A stretch of 5,236 bases of DNA from assembly GCA_018646565.1 (NCBI GenBank), contig JABGUO010000205.1, forward strand, positions 1 to 5,236, in the 5' to 3' direction. This DNA comes from Opitutia bacterium (GTDB lineage Bacteria; Verrucomicrobiota; Verrucomicrobiia; Opitutales; Seribacteraceae). Below are positions 1-5,236 of this stretch, piece by piece. The notes under the pieces were generated by a model that did no database searches, was not told where the DNA came from, and was given only the letters and a program-made list of their open reading frames with translations. The number at the start of each line of letters is the position of its first letter. Positions within the stretch are counted from its first letter, which is position 1. The position numbers were made by a program, and so were the translations under genes.

Positions 1-194
1 AACCTCAGTTCAAAGTCGACTGTTCTGATGAAAATGAAACCAAACTCAGAATTCAAAGGTATAGTCAGGATATTATGACTCGGGAAACATTCGAAAAACA
101 ATTTGGTTTTATTCCTATTATTGATCTTCAGTTGGGTAAAGCAGAAGAAGTTCTCCTATTCAATGGAGGCGTGGGCACTCATTCAAACCAATGA
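1..194 (+). CDS. C-terminal end of an unrecognised protein (5' end outside window)
   Basis: An open reading frame enters from the left edge (first full codon at base 3) and ends in TGA at 192-194, giving 63 residues. The tail contains FEKQFGFIPIIDLQLGKAEE and ends in GGVGTHSNQ. I do not recognise a family. No membrane segment or catalytic motif is visible, and the alternating hydrophobic pattern near IPIIDLQL could be a beta strand. It is probably a real gene because its stop overlaps the tsaD start by 4 bases (ATGA), the classical arrangement of translationally coupled genes, and because the other two forward frames hit stops within this stretch. Function unknown; the rest of the gene lies upstream of the window. 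Confidence 0.6.
   Translation, partial: PQFKVDCSDENETKLRIQRYSQDIMTRETFEKQFGFIPIIDLQLGKAEEVLLFNGGVGTHSNQ
191..194 (+). other. ATGA start/stop overlap coupling upstream gene to tsaD
   Basis: The TGA stop of the upstream gene (192-194) shares bases with the tsaD ATG (191-193). With no ribosome-binding site at usual distance, terminating ribosomes probably re-initiate here. The overlap is directly visible; the coupling is inference. Confidence 0.6.
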
Positions 195-1231
195 TTTTAG
201 GAATCGAAAGTTCTTGTGATGAATCTGCGTTAGCTTTGTATTCACCTCGCGAGGGCATTCTGGGAGAATGGATTCATAGCCAAATTACAAAACATTCCGA
301 GTATGGTGGGGTAGTACCGGATATTGCAGTTTCAGAGCACTTAAATAATTTTATTCCCCTTTTGTCCTTAGCGAAAAAACAACACCAACTAGATTCAATT
401 GTTTCGAAAATAGCGGTTACTTGTGGTCCCGGTCTAGTAGGTTGCCTAGGCATTGGAATGAGCGTGGCAAAATCGTTGGGACTTCTTTGGGATGTTCCAG
501 TCGTTGGAGTTAATCACTTAAGAGGTCATGCTTTTTCTCCGTTTTTACCTTTAGGCTTAAGCGGGGAGGATAATTTTGCTCCCTATCTTCCACATTTGGG
601 ATTACTGGTTTCCGGAGGAAATACTATTCTTTTTATACTGAATGAAGAGAAAGAGATTTCTATTATTGCAAAAACGGTGGATGATGCTGTGGGTGAAGCG
701 CTAGACAAGGGAGCTAAATTATTAGGAATTCCCTATCCAGGGGGTGCTGAATTAGAAAAACAAGCAAGGGGAGGAAATATCAATGCATACGATTTCCCTC
801 GTGCATTTTCCTCCAAAAATGAAATGAAATTTAGTTTTTCCGGTCTAAAGACAAGTTTACTTTACACTCTTAAGAAGATGACAGAGTCAGAAGTACATGA
901 ACGCTATTCCGATCTTGCTGCGTCTTATCAGACCGCAGCGATCATGCAATTAGTACGAAAGGTAGGACATGCATTGGAGTGCGGAAATTTTAGTAGTATT
1001 GGGCTTTCTGGAGGGGTCGCCAATAATCAATTTTTGAGAGACGAGATGGGCAAGATGGCGAAAAAAAATGACACCGAATTACTTTGTGCTGCACCTCAAC
1101 ATACCGGAGATAACGCGGGGATGATTTGCTTTGCAGCCAATGTCGATTCTAGAAATACTTGGCCTAATCAAAATCAAGAATTAAGTTTCAATTCAGCTCT
1201 TATGCTTGATGAATTTCCCTGTGCATTTTGA
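191..1231 (+). CDS. tsaD: tRNA N6-adenosine threonylcarbamoyltransferase TsaD (Gcp/Kae1/YgjD family)
   Basis: TsaD transfers the threonylcarbamoyl group from threonylcarbamoyl-AMP to A37 of ANN-decoding tRNAs (t6A), in the cytoplasm, working with TsaB and TsaE in bacteria. The 346-residue length is typical. Visible family motifs are the start MILGIESSCDES, YGGVVPDIAVSEH (38-50), GPGLVGCLGIG (79-89), the metal-binding H109 and H113 in NHLRGH, SGGNT (141-145), DDAVGEALDKGAKLLG (164-179), PYPGG (181-185), FSFSGLKT (214-221), GGVANNQFLR (274-283) and TGDNAGM (305-311) with metal ligand D307. The start is well supported because the ASKHA fold begins at residue 2. No Shine-Dalgarno lies at normal spacing (a GGAGG at 165-169 is about 21 bases away), so translation is probably coupled to the preceding gene through the ATGA overlap. 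Oddities: SGGNT where bacterial TsaD usually has SGGHT, and R111 where E. coli has Glu (HMEGH). tsaB and tsaE are not in the window. Confidence 0.97.
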   Translation: MILGIESSCDESALALYSPREGILGEWIHSQITKHSEYGGVVPDIAVSEHLNNFIPLLSLAKKQHQLDSIVSKIAVTCGPGLVGCLGIGMSVAKSLGLLWDVPVVGVNHLRGHAFSPFLPLGLSGEDNFAPYLPHLGLLVSGGNTILFILNEEKEISIIAKTVDDAVGEALDKGAKLLGIPYPGGAELEKQARGGNINAYDFPRAFSSKNEMKFSFSGLKTSLLYTLKKMTESEVHERYSDLAASYQTAAIMQLVRKVGHALECGNFSSIGLSGGVANNQFLRDEMGKMAKKNDTELLCAAPQHTGDNAGMICFAANVDSRNTWPNQNQELSFNSALMLDEFPCAF

Positions 1232-1296
1232 TTGTATGACATAAATGGAATTGAGAACACTTGCCTATTCATTGAAAAAAGTTATTTTGATTAGCT

Positions 1297-2994
1297 ATGA
1301 TTTCAGATCCTGAAAAAAGTAAAAAGCTTTCTAAAAACGAGGGTATTAAGGAAAAAAGTAATTTTTTACGAGGTACTATATTGGACGGGTTGTCAGATAC
1401 TTCCACCGGTTCCATTTCAGCGGATGATGCTCAATTGACTAAGTTTCACGGGACCTATCTACAAGATAACCGTGACGAGAGGGCGGCTTTGCTTAAAGAA
1501 AAGAAAGAAAAAGCGTTTTCTTTTATGATAAGAGTGCGAGTACCCGGAGGAGTTTGTACGCCCAAGCAATGGCTCGGAATTGATCAGTTGTGTAATAAGT
1601 TTGGTGATCAATCGCTCAAGATTACGACCAGGCAGGCTTTTCAGTTATACGGAGTGGTGAAGAAAAACCTCAAACAAACAATGAAGGAGATTAACGACAC
1701 CCTCCTTGACACATTGGCAGCCTGTGGTGATGTGAATCGGAATGTGATGTCACCCTCCAACCCTTTTGAGTCCGCACTTCATGGGCAGGCTTTGAATTTA
1801 GCTCAGCAAATTCACGATCATTTGACACCGAGTACTTCTGCGTATGCCGAAATTTGGCTCGACGGAGAAAAAACTGCAGCAATAGGAGAAGAAGTGGAGG
1901 AACCTATTTATGGAAAAACATACCTTCCACGAAAATTTAAAATAGCAGTCGCGTTACCACCTCGAAATGATGTCGATGTTTTTTCTAATTGCTTAGGCTA
2001 TGTCGGCATCTCAGAAAATAATAAAATTGTAGGTTATAATGTCTTGGTTGGAGGAGGTTTGGGAATGACTCATGGCAAAACCACCACCTTTCCCCGTTTG
2101 GCAGATGTAATTGGATTTTGTACTCCAGAGCAAGCGGTTCAAGTCGCGGAAGAGGTAGTTAAAATTCAAAGGGATTTTGGGGATCGATCGGATCGAAGGC
2201 ACGCCCGTTTGAAATATACTATTGAAGATCGTGGTGTTGAGTGGTTCAAGGAAGAACTGAATCAAAGACTGGGATGGGATTTAGAACCTGCTCGAGACTT
2301 TTTATTTGAATCTACCACCGATCGTTACGGTTGGAACCAGGATGCAGATGGTTCTTGGACTTATGGATTATTTTTTGAGGGAGGTCGACTACGTGACAAA
2401 TCCAAGTTAGCGATTCGTGAAATTGCATCTTGCATTCCCTGTGAGTTTAGACTCACCGCCAATCAAAATCTTGTCATTGCCCGTATCAGCAACGAGGATA
2501 AAGGGAAGATCGATGAAATTTTAGCAAAACATAGTGTTCTTTTACCATCTGATTTAAGTGGTTTGAGGCTTAATTCGATTGCCTGTACTGCACTTCCAAC
2601 CTGTAGCTTGGCATTGGCAGAAAGCGAACGATATCTCCCCCATTTGATCGATGAATTGGATGCGATAATTGATGGTCTTGGTCTTCGGGATGAATCAATT
2701 GCCATTCGTTCAACTGGTTGCCCGAATGGGTGTGGACGTCCTTATCTCGGCGAGATCGGACTTGTTGGTAAGGCACCTGGTAAGTACAATCTTTACCTAG
2801 GAGCCGGGTTGGATGGCACTCGTTTAAATAAGTTGTATAAGCCCGCGATTACACATGAAGAAATTGTCGCTGAATTGAGACCATTACTGGTGGACTATTC
2901 CAAGAACCGAGTAGAAGGTGAACGGTTCGGGAATTTTTGTATTCGTAAAAGTTATGTGAAAGAAACTGACCAAGGGTCCGACTTTCACGAGTAA
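1297..2994 (+). CDS. cysI: Assimilatory sulfite reductase hemoprotein (beta) subunit
   Basis: This enzyme reduces sulfite to sulfide by six electrons at a siroheme coupled to a 4Fe-4S cluster, in cytoplasmic cysteine biosynthesis. The 565 residues match E. coli CysI (570) almost end to end, from SNFLRGTILDGL (21-32) and FHGTYLQDNRDER (50-62) onward. The four cluster cysteines are C430 and C436 (CTALPTC) and C475 and C479 (TGCPNGC). Siroheme-contact basic residues equivalent to E. coli R83, R153, K215 and K217 appear as R79, R148, K213 and K215. TTRQAFQLYG (110-119) and CGDVNRNVMS (143-152) resemble Bacillus CysI. The N-terminal 20 residues are Lys-rich and poorly conserved, so the exact start is less certain, but no other start fits better. 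No Shine-Dalgarno is visible. It follows tsaD after 65 bases and may have its own promoter. No cysJ flavoprotein or ferredoxin gene is adjacent, so the electron donor must be encoded elsewhere. Odd: Y118 stands where homologues have His. Confidence 0.95.
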   Translation: MISDPEKSKKLSKNEGIKEKSNFLRGTILDGLSDTSTGSISADDAQLTKFHGTYLQDNRDERAALLKEKKEKAFSFMIRVRVPGGVCTPKQWLGIDQLCNKFGDQSLKITTRQAFQLYGVVKKNLKQTMKEINDTLLDTLAACGDVNRNVMSPSNPFESALHGQALNLAQQIHDHLTPSTSAYAEIWLDGEKTAAIGEEVEEPIYGKTYLPRKFKIAVALPPRNDVDVFSNCLGYVGISENNKIVGYNVLVGGGLGMTHGKTTTFPRLADVIGFCTPEQAVQVAEEVVKIQRDFGDRSDRRHARLKYTIEDRGVEWFKEELNQRLGWDLEPARDFLFESTTDRYGWNQDADGSWTYGLFFEGGRLRDKSKLAIREIASCIPCEFRLTANQNLVIARISNEDKGKIDEILAKHSVLLPSDLSGLRLNSIACTALPTCSLALAESERYLPHLIDELDAIIDGLGLRDESIAIRSTGCPNGCGRPYLGEIGLVGKAPGKYNLYLGAGLDGTRLNKLYKPAITHEEIVAELRPLLVDYSKNRVEGERFGNFCIRKSYVKETDQGSDFHE

Positions 2995-3025
2995 TACGCT
3001 TTTTTACACTTAATCTTATTTTCGT

Positions 3026-3595
3026 ATGGGCAGAAGGTTTTCCAAGACATTAGGTAGGAAGACACACGGTAATCCACAGGCGAATATTTCCACATTAAAT
3101 GAAGAGGAAGCACTTGAGTTGTTGGATAAATTAAATGACGATCCATTCATACTTATTTTGGATCAAGTGCAAGATCCTAGGAATTTGGGTGCATGTTTGC
3201 GTTCAGCAGATGGTGCGGGGATTAATCTCGTTGTAATTCCAAGCGACCGATCGGCTGGATTAACTGATGTGGTTCGACATGTAGCATCGGGTGCAGCTGA
3301 GGCTCTTCCACTTGCTCGAGTACGAAACTTGGCCCGCTTTATGAAGGAGCTTAATCAACGAGCGATCAAAATGGTAGGTACAAGCGACCAAGCTAAAATA
3401 ACAATATTTGAGTCCGATCTAAAAGGCCCACTCGCATTAGTGGTGGGTGCAGAGGGGACGGGTATTCGACGGTTAACGGCAGATAACTGCGATGTTTTAA
3501 TTAACATTCCAATGGGAGGCACAGTGGAATGCCTCAATGTTTCTGTTGCAACCGGAGTTTGTCTATTTGAGGCGTTTCGTCAGAGAAGAAGTTAG
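3026..3595 (+). CDS. TrmH-family (SPOUT) RNA 2'-O-ribose methyltransferase, RlmB-like short form
   Basis: Predicted SAM-dependent methyltransferase acting on ribose 2'-OH of rRNA or tRNA. The catalytic domain closely follows E. coli RlmB, which makes Gm2251 in 23S rRNA. Motif 1 is DPRNLGACLRSAD (50-62) with N53 and catalytic R59, motif 2 is VVGAEGTGIRRL (139-150) with E143, and motif 3 is IPMGGTVECLNVSVATG (161-177), which forms the SAM-binding knot. At 189 residues it is about 54 shorter than E. coli RlmB (243). The missing part is the N-terminal L30e-like substrate-binding domain, replaced by a basic leader (MGRRFSKTLGRKTHG) and a short helix-like linker. An in-frame TAA at 3011-3013 and the cysI stop at 2994 leave no room for that domain. 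It follows cysI by 31 bases, likely in the same transcript. No Shine-Dalgarno is seen. The substrate could be G2251 or another site (TrmH or TrmL type), so I give no gene symbol. C169 replaces the usual Ser before LNVS. Confidence 0.9.
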   Translation: MGRRFSKTLGRKTHGNPQANISTLNEEEALELLDKLNDDPFILILDQVQDPRNLGACLRSADGAGINLVVIPSDRSAGLTDVVRHVASGAAEALPLARVRNLARFMKELNQRAIKMVGTSDQAKITIFESDLKGPLALVVGAEGTGIRRLTADNCDVLINIPMGGTVECLNVSVATGVCLFEAFRQRRS

Positions 3596-3607
3596 TTCCC
3601 AAAAAAC

Positions 3608-4219
3608 CTAAATATTGGAGGTCTTTAATGCCCCATCGGTACTTTCTTTTTTCTCTCCCGTTTTAATAAAAAGCCAAGAGAAAACAGCGGAAAAAAGTAG
3701 TGTGCTTACGAGTGAGTTACGCAGGAAAAGGTATGCAGGAGCATATCCAGGTTCACCAAGAAATTGAGCCTGCCAAAAACCGATGACTGTTTTTGAATAG
3801 GCAGGATTAATCAGCCAGGCAAACCCACAGGTTAATCCATGAAAAAGTAATGCACTTGAAATTGCACCCGCAAAAAGCGGTAGTACCCGTGGTGATTTTC
3901 GAATTGATTTACCCAAGGCAAAAATTCCTATGTAGGCAATGATTGTAACCAGGGTAAATGTTTCAAAAAGATTCGCACCGTAAAATGGATTTAATAGTAA
4001 ATCAGAAATAAAAACCGCAGTGATTGGACCCAACCAAGACCAAAACCCTTTTAAAAACGCTCCCGAAATAAAAAAAAGAGCTATTACCGGAGTAAAGTTA
4101 AACAACTCGGGATGGGACAAGGGTAAATATCGAGACCATCCCACTGCAATAATCAGAATGACAAGCCATAATTGAGGTGACTTTAATAAGGTAGAATCTG
4201 ACTGTAAATATTTTGTCAT
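3608..4219 (-). CDS. Integral membrane protein of the DUF6580 type
   Basis: This 203-residue hydrophobic protein has about six predicted membrane segments, near residues 15-33, 42-56, 60-77, 85-103, 112-137 and 162-186, followed by a short polar tail. Features that fit the uncharacterised DUF6580 family are R30-Y-L-P then NFTPVIALFFISGAFL (41-56), an intramembrane Ser-Asp (S72, D73), the FAWLINPAYSKTVIG stretch (133-147) and RNSL (167-170) before the last helix. Family membership is from remembered motif pattern. Function is unknown; the compact six-helix layout recalls small transporter or ECF S-component-like proteins, but that is only a guess. It is the last gene of the minus-strand run, 18 bases after the NUDIX stop, and has no Shine-Dalgarno. 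Its TAG stop lies 12 bases from the stop of the convergent methyltransferase gene. Confidence 0.8.
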   Translation of the reverse strand: MTKYLQSDSTLLKSPQLWLVILIIAVGWSRYLPLSHPELFNFTPVIALFFISGAFLKGFWSWLGPITAVFISDLLLNPFYGANLFETFTLVTIIAYIGIFALGKSIRKSPRVLPLFAGAISSALLFHGLTCGFAWLINPAYSKTVIGFWQAQFLGEPGYAPAYLFLRNSLVSTLLFSAVFSWLFIKTGEKKESTDGALKTSNI

Positions 4220-4237
4220 TTGAATATACTACACGAT

Positions 4238-4747
4238 TTATTTTTGGGGTTCAACTCTTGCTTCCTCTTTCTTCCTCTTTCTTTTTTCCAAAGCATCGAT
4301 TAATCGATCGATAAAAGAGCATTGTTCGGGGCATAATTTTATCTTTGCTTCCCTTTCTGTCATCATAACAGCTTGATCAATCTCCGGGAAAGTCCAGTTT
4401 TTCCCACTCCCTTTGGGGAATTCTAGGGTAATTTCATTACATTTTGGAATAGTTCCTTTAATCCATTTACCTGAGAATCCCCATGCATAAACTCGCTTGC
4501 CATTTTTTTGAAGAATGGAACCCAGGTCGAGGTATGGTCCACGAGGAATTAAACCGGTTTCCTCTTCAAATTCTCGTATTGCTGCATCAAAAACTTCTTC
4601 TCCTTTATTGGGTTCTCCTTTTGGAATACTCCACCATCCATCATCTCGATTCTTGAATAATGGACCACCAGGATGAGCGATTAAAAATTGTGTCGTTTGA
4701 TTATCTTTTTCATATAAGACCAGTCCGCCGCTTATCTTTTTAGGCAT
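4238..4747 (-). CDS. NUDIX hydrolase (COG4119-like predicted NTP pyrophosphohydrolase)
   Basis: NUDIX enzymes cleave nucleoside diphosphates linked to another moiety, using Mg2+ held by the NUDIX box. Here the box is complete: G44, E50, R58, E59, E62, E63, G65 and L66 satisfy GX5EX7REUXEEXGU. The N-terminal SGGLVLYE, AHPGGPLF (24-31), DDGWWSIPKGE (35-45) and the later WTFPEIDQAVMM (118-129) are typical of the group of small hydrolases related to COG4119. The substrate cannot be read from sequence; diadenosine polyphosphates and damaged or non-canonical NTPs are possibilities. The 169-residue length is normal plus a charged tail (KRKRKKEEARVE, 155-166) encoded by a purine-rich tract with a 10-base tandem repeat. 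The ATG lies 5 bases after the acetyltransferase TAA stop, which argues for co-translation. Only a weak purine stretch (GAAAGA) precedes it. Confidence 0.93.
   Translation of the reverse strand: MPKKISGGLVLYEKDNQTTQFLIAHPGGPLFKNRDDGWWSIPKGEPNKGEEVFDAAIREFEEETGLIPRGPYLDLGSILQKNGKRVYAWGFSGKWIKGTIPKCNEITLEFPKGSGKNWTFPEIDQAVMMTEREAKIKLCPEQCSFIDRLIDALEKRKRKKEEARVEPQK
4261..4280. repeat. Perfect 10-base tandem duplication (CTTCCTCTTT x2)
   Basis: Two exact copies of CTTCCTCTTT lie inside the 3' end of the NUDIX gene and continue into a similar pyrimidine run (CTTTTTTCC). On the coding strand this is a purine tract specifying the Lys/Arg/Glu tail. Because the unit is not a multiple of three, gain or loss of one copy would shift the reading frame of the last few residues. 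Confidence 0.85.
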
Positions 4748-4752
4748 GGTGA

Positions 4753-5236
4753 TTAGATTCTTTCAATATTGAGGCTTTTTTCCATTACTACTAAATCTCG
4801 CCAATGCGGACCGACTTTCCGATATTTCTCCTTCAGTGCGATTTCATTGAAACCAAGTGAACGATAGCAATTTCGTGCCGGTTTGTTATGGCCAAAAGTA
4901 TTTAAAGTAATTCTCCTGAATTTTTTTTGAGCCACGCACCAGTCAACTATTTTGCGAACAAACTTTCTTCCGATCCCCTTTCTTCGGATTGTTGGATTTA
5001 CTATTACTCGGCAAAGAACTGCTTTATTACCAACCGATTGGACAATTTCTCCGTAGCAGTTAAGCAATCCCTTTTCATCAATAAATGCAAAGGAATGTAA
5101 ATCTTTTCTTTGCAAATGAATTGAAAAAACTTCTGTATTCAAACCTTCTTGAAAAGTATTTCCTGACCAAAATTGTTGATCCTCCTCACCCTGAATCCAA
5201 GATAGCAAATCATATGTCCTACTGGGTGGGAAATTA
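4753..5236 (-). CDS. GNAT-family N-acetyltransferase, probably 5'-partial at the right edge
   Basis: GNAT enzymes transfer an acetyl group from acetyl-CoA to an amine. The acetyl-CoA pyrophosphate-binding motif A is CRVIVNPTIRRKGIGRKFV, with RRKGIG matching (Q/R)xxGx(G/A), followed by motif B, NTFGHNKPARNCYRSLGF, containing the usual Asn and Tyr and the LGF ending. The substrate is unknown; RimI-like protein acetylation or small-molecule acetylation are both possible. The only start inside the window is TTG at 5206-5208, giving 151 residues. However, the frame stays open to the edge and the upstream codons encode NFPPSRTYDLLSWIQ, which reads like the normal GNAT N-terminus (helix 1 before LSWI). 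I therefore infer that the true start lies beyond base 5236. The gene ends in TAA at 4753-4755 and leads the run GNAT, NUDIX, DUF6580. Confidence 0.88.
   Translation of the reverse strand, partial: NFPPSRTYDLLSWIQGEEDQQFWSGNTFQEGLNTEVFSIHLQRKDLHSFAFIDEKGLLNCYGEIVQSVGNKAVLCRVIVNPTIRRKGIGRKFVRKIVDWCVAQKKFRRITLNTFGHNKPARNCYRSLGFNEIALKEKYRKVGPHWRDLVVMEKSLNIERI

Noticed and set aside
1251..1296. Possible promoter for cysI (TTGCCT at 1261-1266, TATTTT at 1283-1288, 16-base spacer)
   Set aside because: Each box matches the consensus at only 4 of 6 positions and the DNA is AT-rich, so chance matches are expected; the transcription start would also fall almost on the ATG.
1691..2776. Several 60-85 codon antisense open frames inside the sulfite reductase gene
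   Set aside because: They lie opposite a strongly conserved full-length gene, have no recognisable motifs, and are explained by codon composition of cysI.
2995..3010. T-run after the cysI stop as a terminator
   Set aside because: No GC-rich stem precedes the TTTTTT, and the next gene starts 31 bases on in the same direction.
2994..3026. Frameshift hiding the missing N-terminal domain of the methyltransferase
   Set aside because: The gap to cysI is only 31 bases, too short for about 54 residues, and cysI itself is intact through its conserved C-terminus.
3355..3537. 60-codon antisense open frame inside the methyltransferase gene
   Set aside because: It is a shadow of the conserved SPOUT motifs on the plus strand, with no independent support.
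3596..3607. Bidirectional terminator between the convergent stop codons
   Set aside because: Only 12 bases, with an A-run on the plus strand and no inverted repeat that I can find around it.
4295..4308. 14-base perfect palindrome ATCGATTAATCGAT
   Set aside because: It lies within NUDIX codons for the C-terminal helix (IDRLID), far from any start; most likely a by-product of the repeated Ile-Asp codons, not an operator.

Overview
The window is compact and almost fully coding. It reads as an ordinary chromosomal segment of a bacterium with moderately AT-rich DNA. Gene content and protein style (bacterial TsaD, Bacillus-like CysI, a DUF6580-type membrane protein, a COG4119-type NUDIX protein) would fit a Gram-negative lineage such as Verrucomicrobiota, possibly Opitutae. 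This placement is an impression from protein motifs; there is no rRNA or other marker to settle it.

Left part, plus strand (1-3595): the last 63 codons of an unrecognised gene overlap the start of tsaD by 4 bases (ATGA). tsaD encodes the catalytic subunit for the t6A tRNA modification. A 65-base gap follows, then a full-length assimilatory sulfite reductase hemoprotein (cysI type), and 31 bases later a TrmH-family (SPOUT) RNA 2'-O-methyltransferase. The methyltransferase resembles RlmB but lacks its N-terminal domain.

Right part, minus strand (3608-5236): three closely spaced genes, read from the right edge leftwards. They are a GNAT N-acetyltransferase whose start probably lies beyond the window, a NUDIX hydrolase 5 bases downstream, and a six-helix membrane protein of the DUF6580 type 18 bases further on. 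The two blocks converge with only 12 bases between stop codons, and no obvious terminator hairpin is visible there.

The genes do not form one pathway: tRNA modification, sulfur assimilation, rRNA methylation, nucleotide clean-up and acetylation sit side by side. The only coherent units are the co-directional runs. I found no tRNA, rRNA, CRISPR array, insertion sequence, phage gene or defence system, and nothing that amounts to a new system. The points worth a second look are the N-terminally short RlmB-like enzyme, residue changes in the TsaD and CysI active-site motifs, the GNAT-NUDIX-DUF6580 cluster, and the general lack of Shine-Dalgarno sequences.
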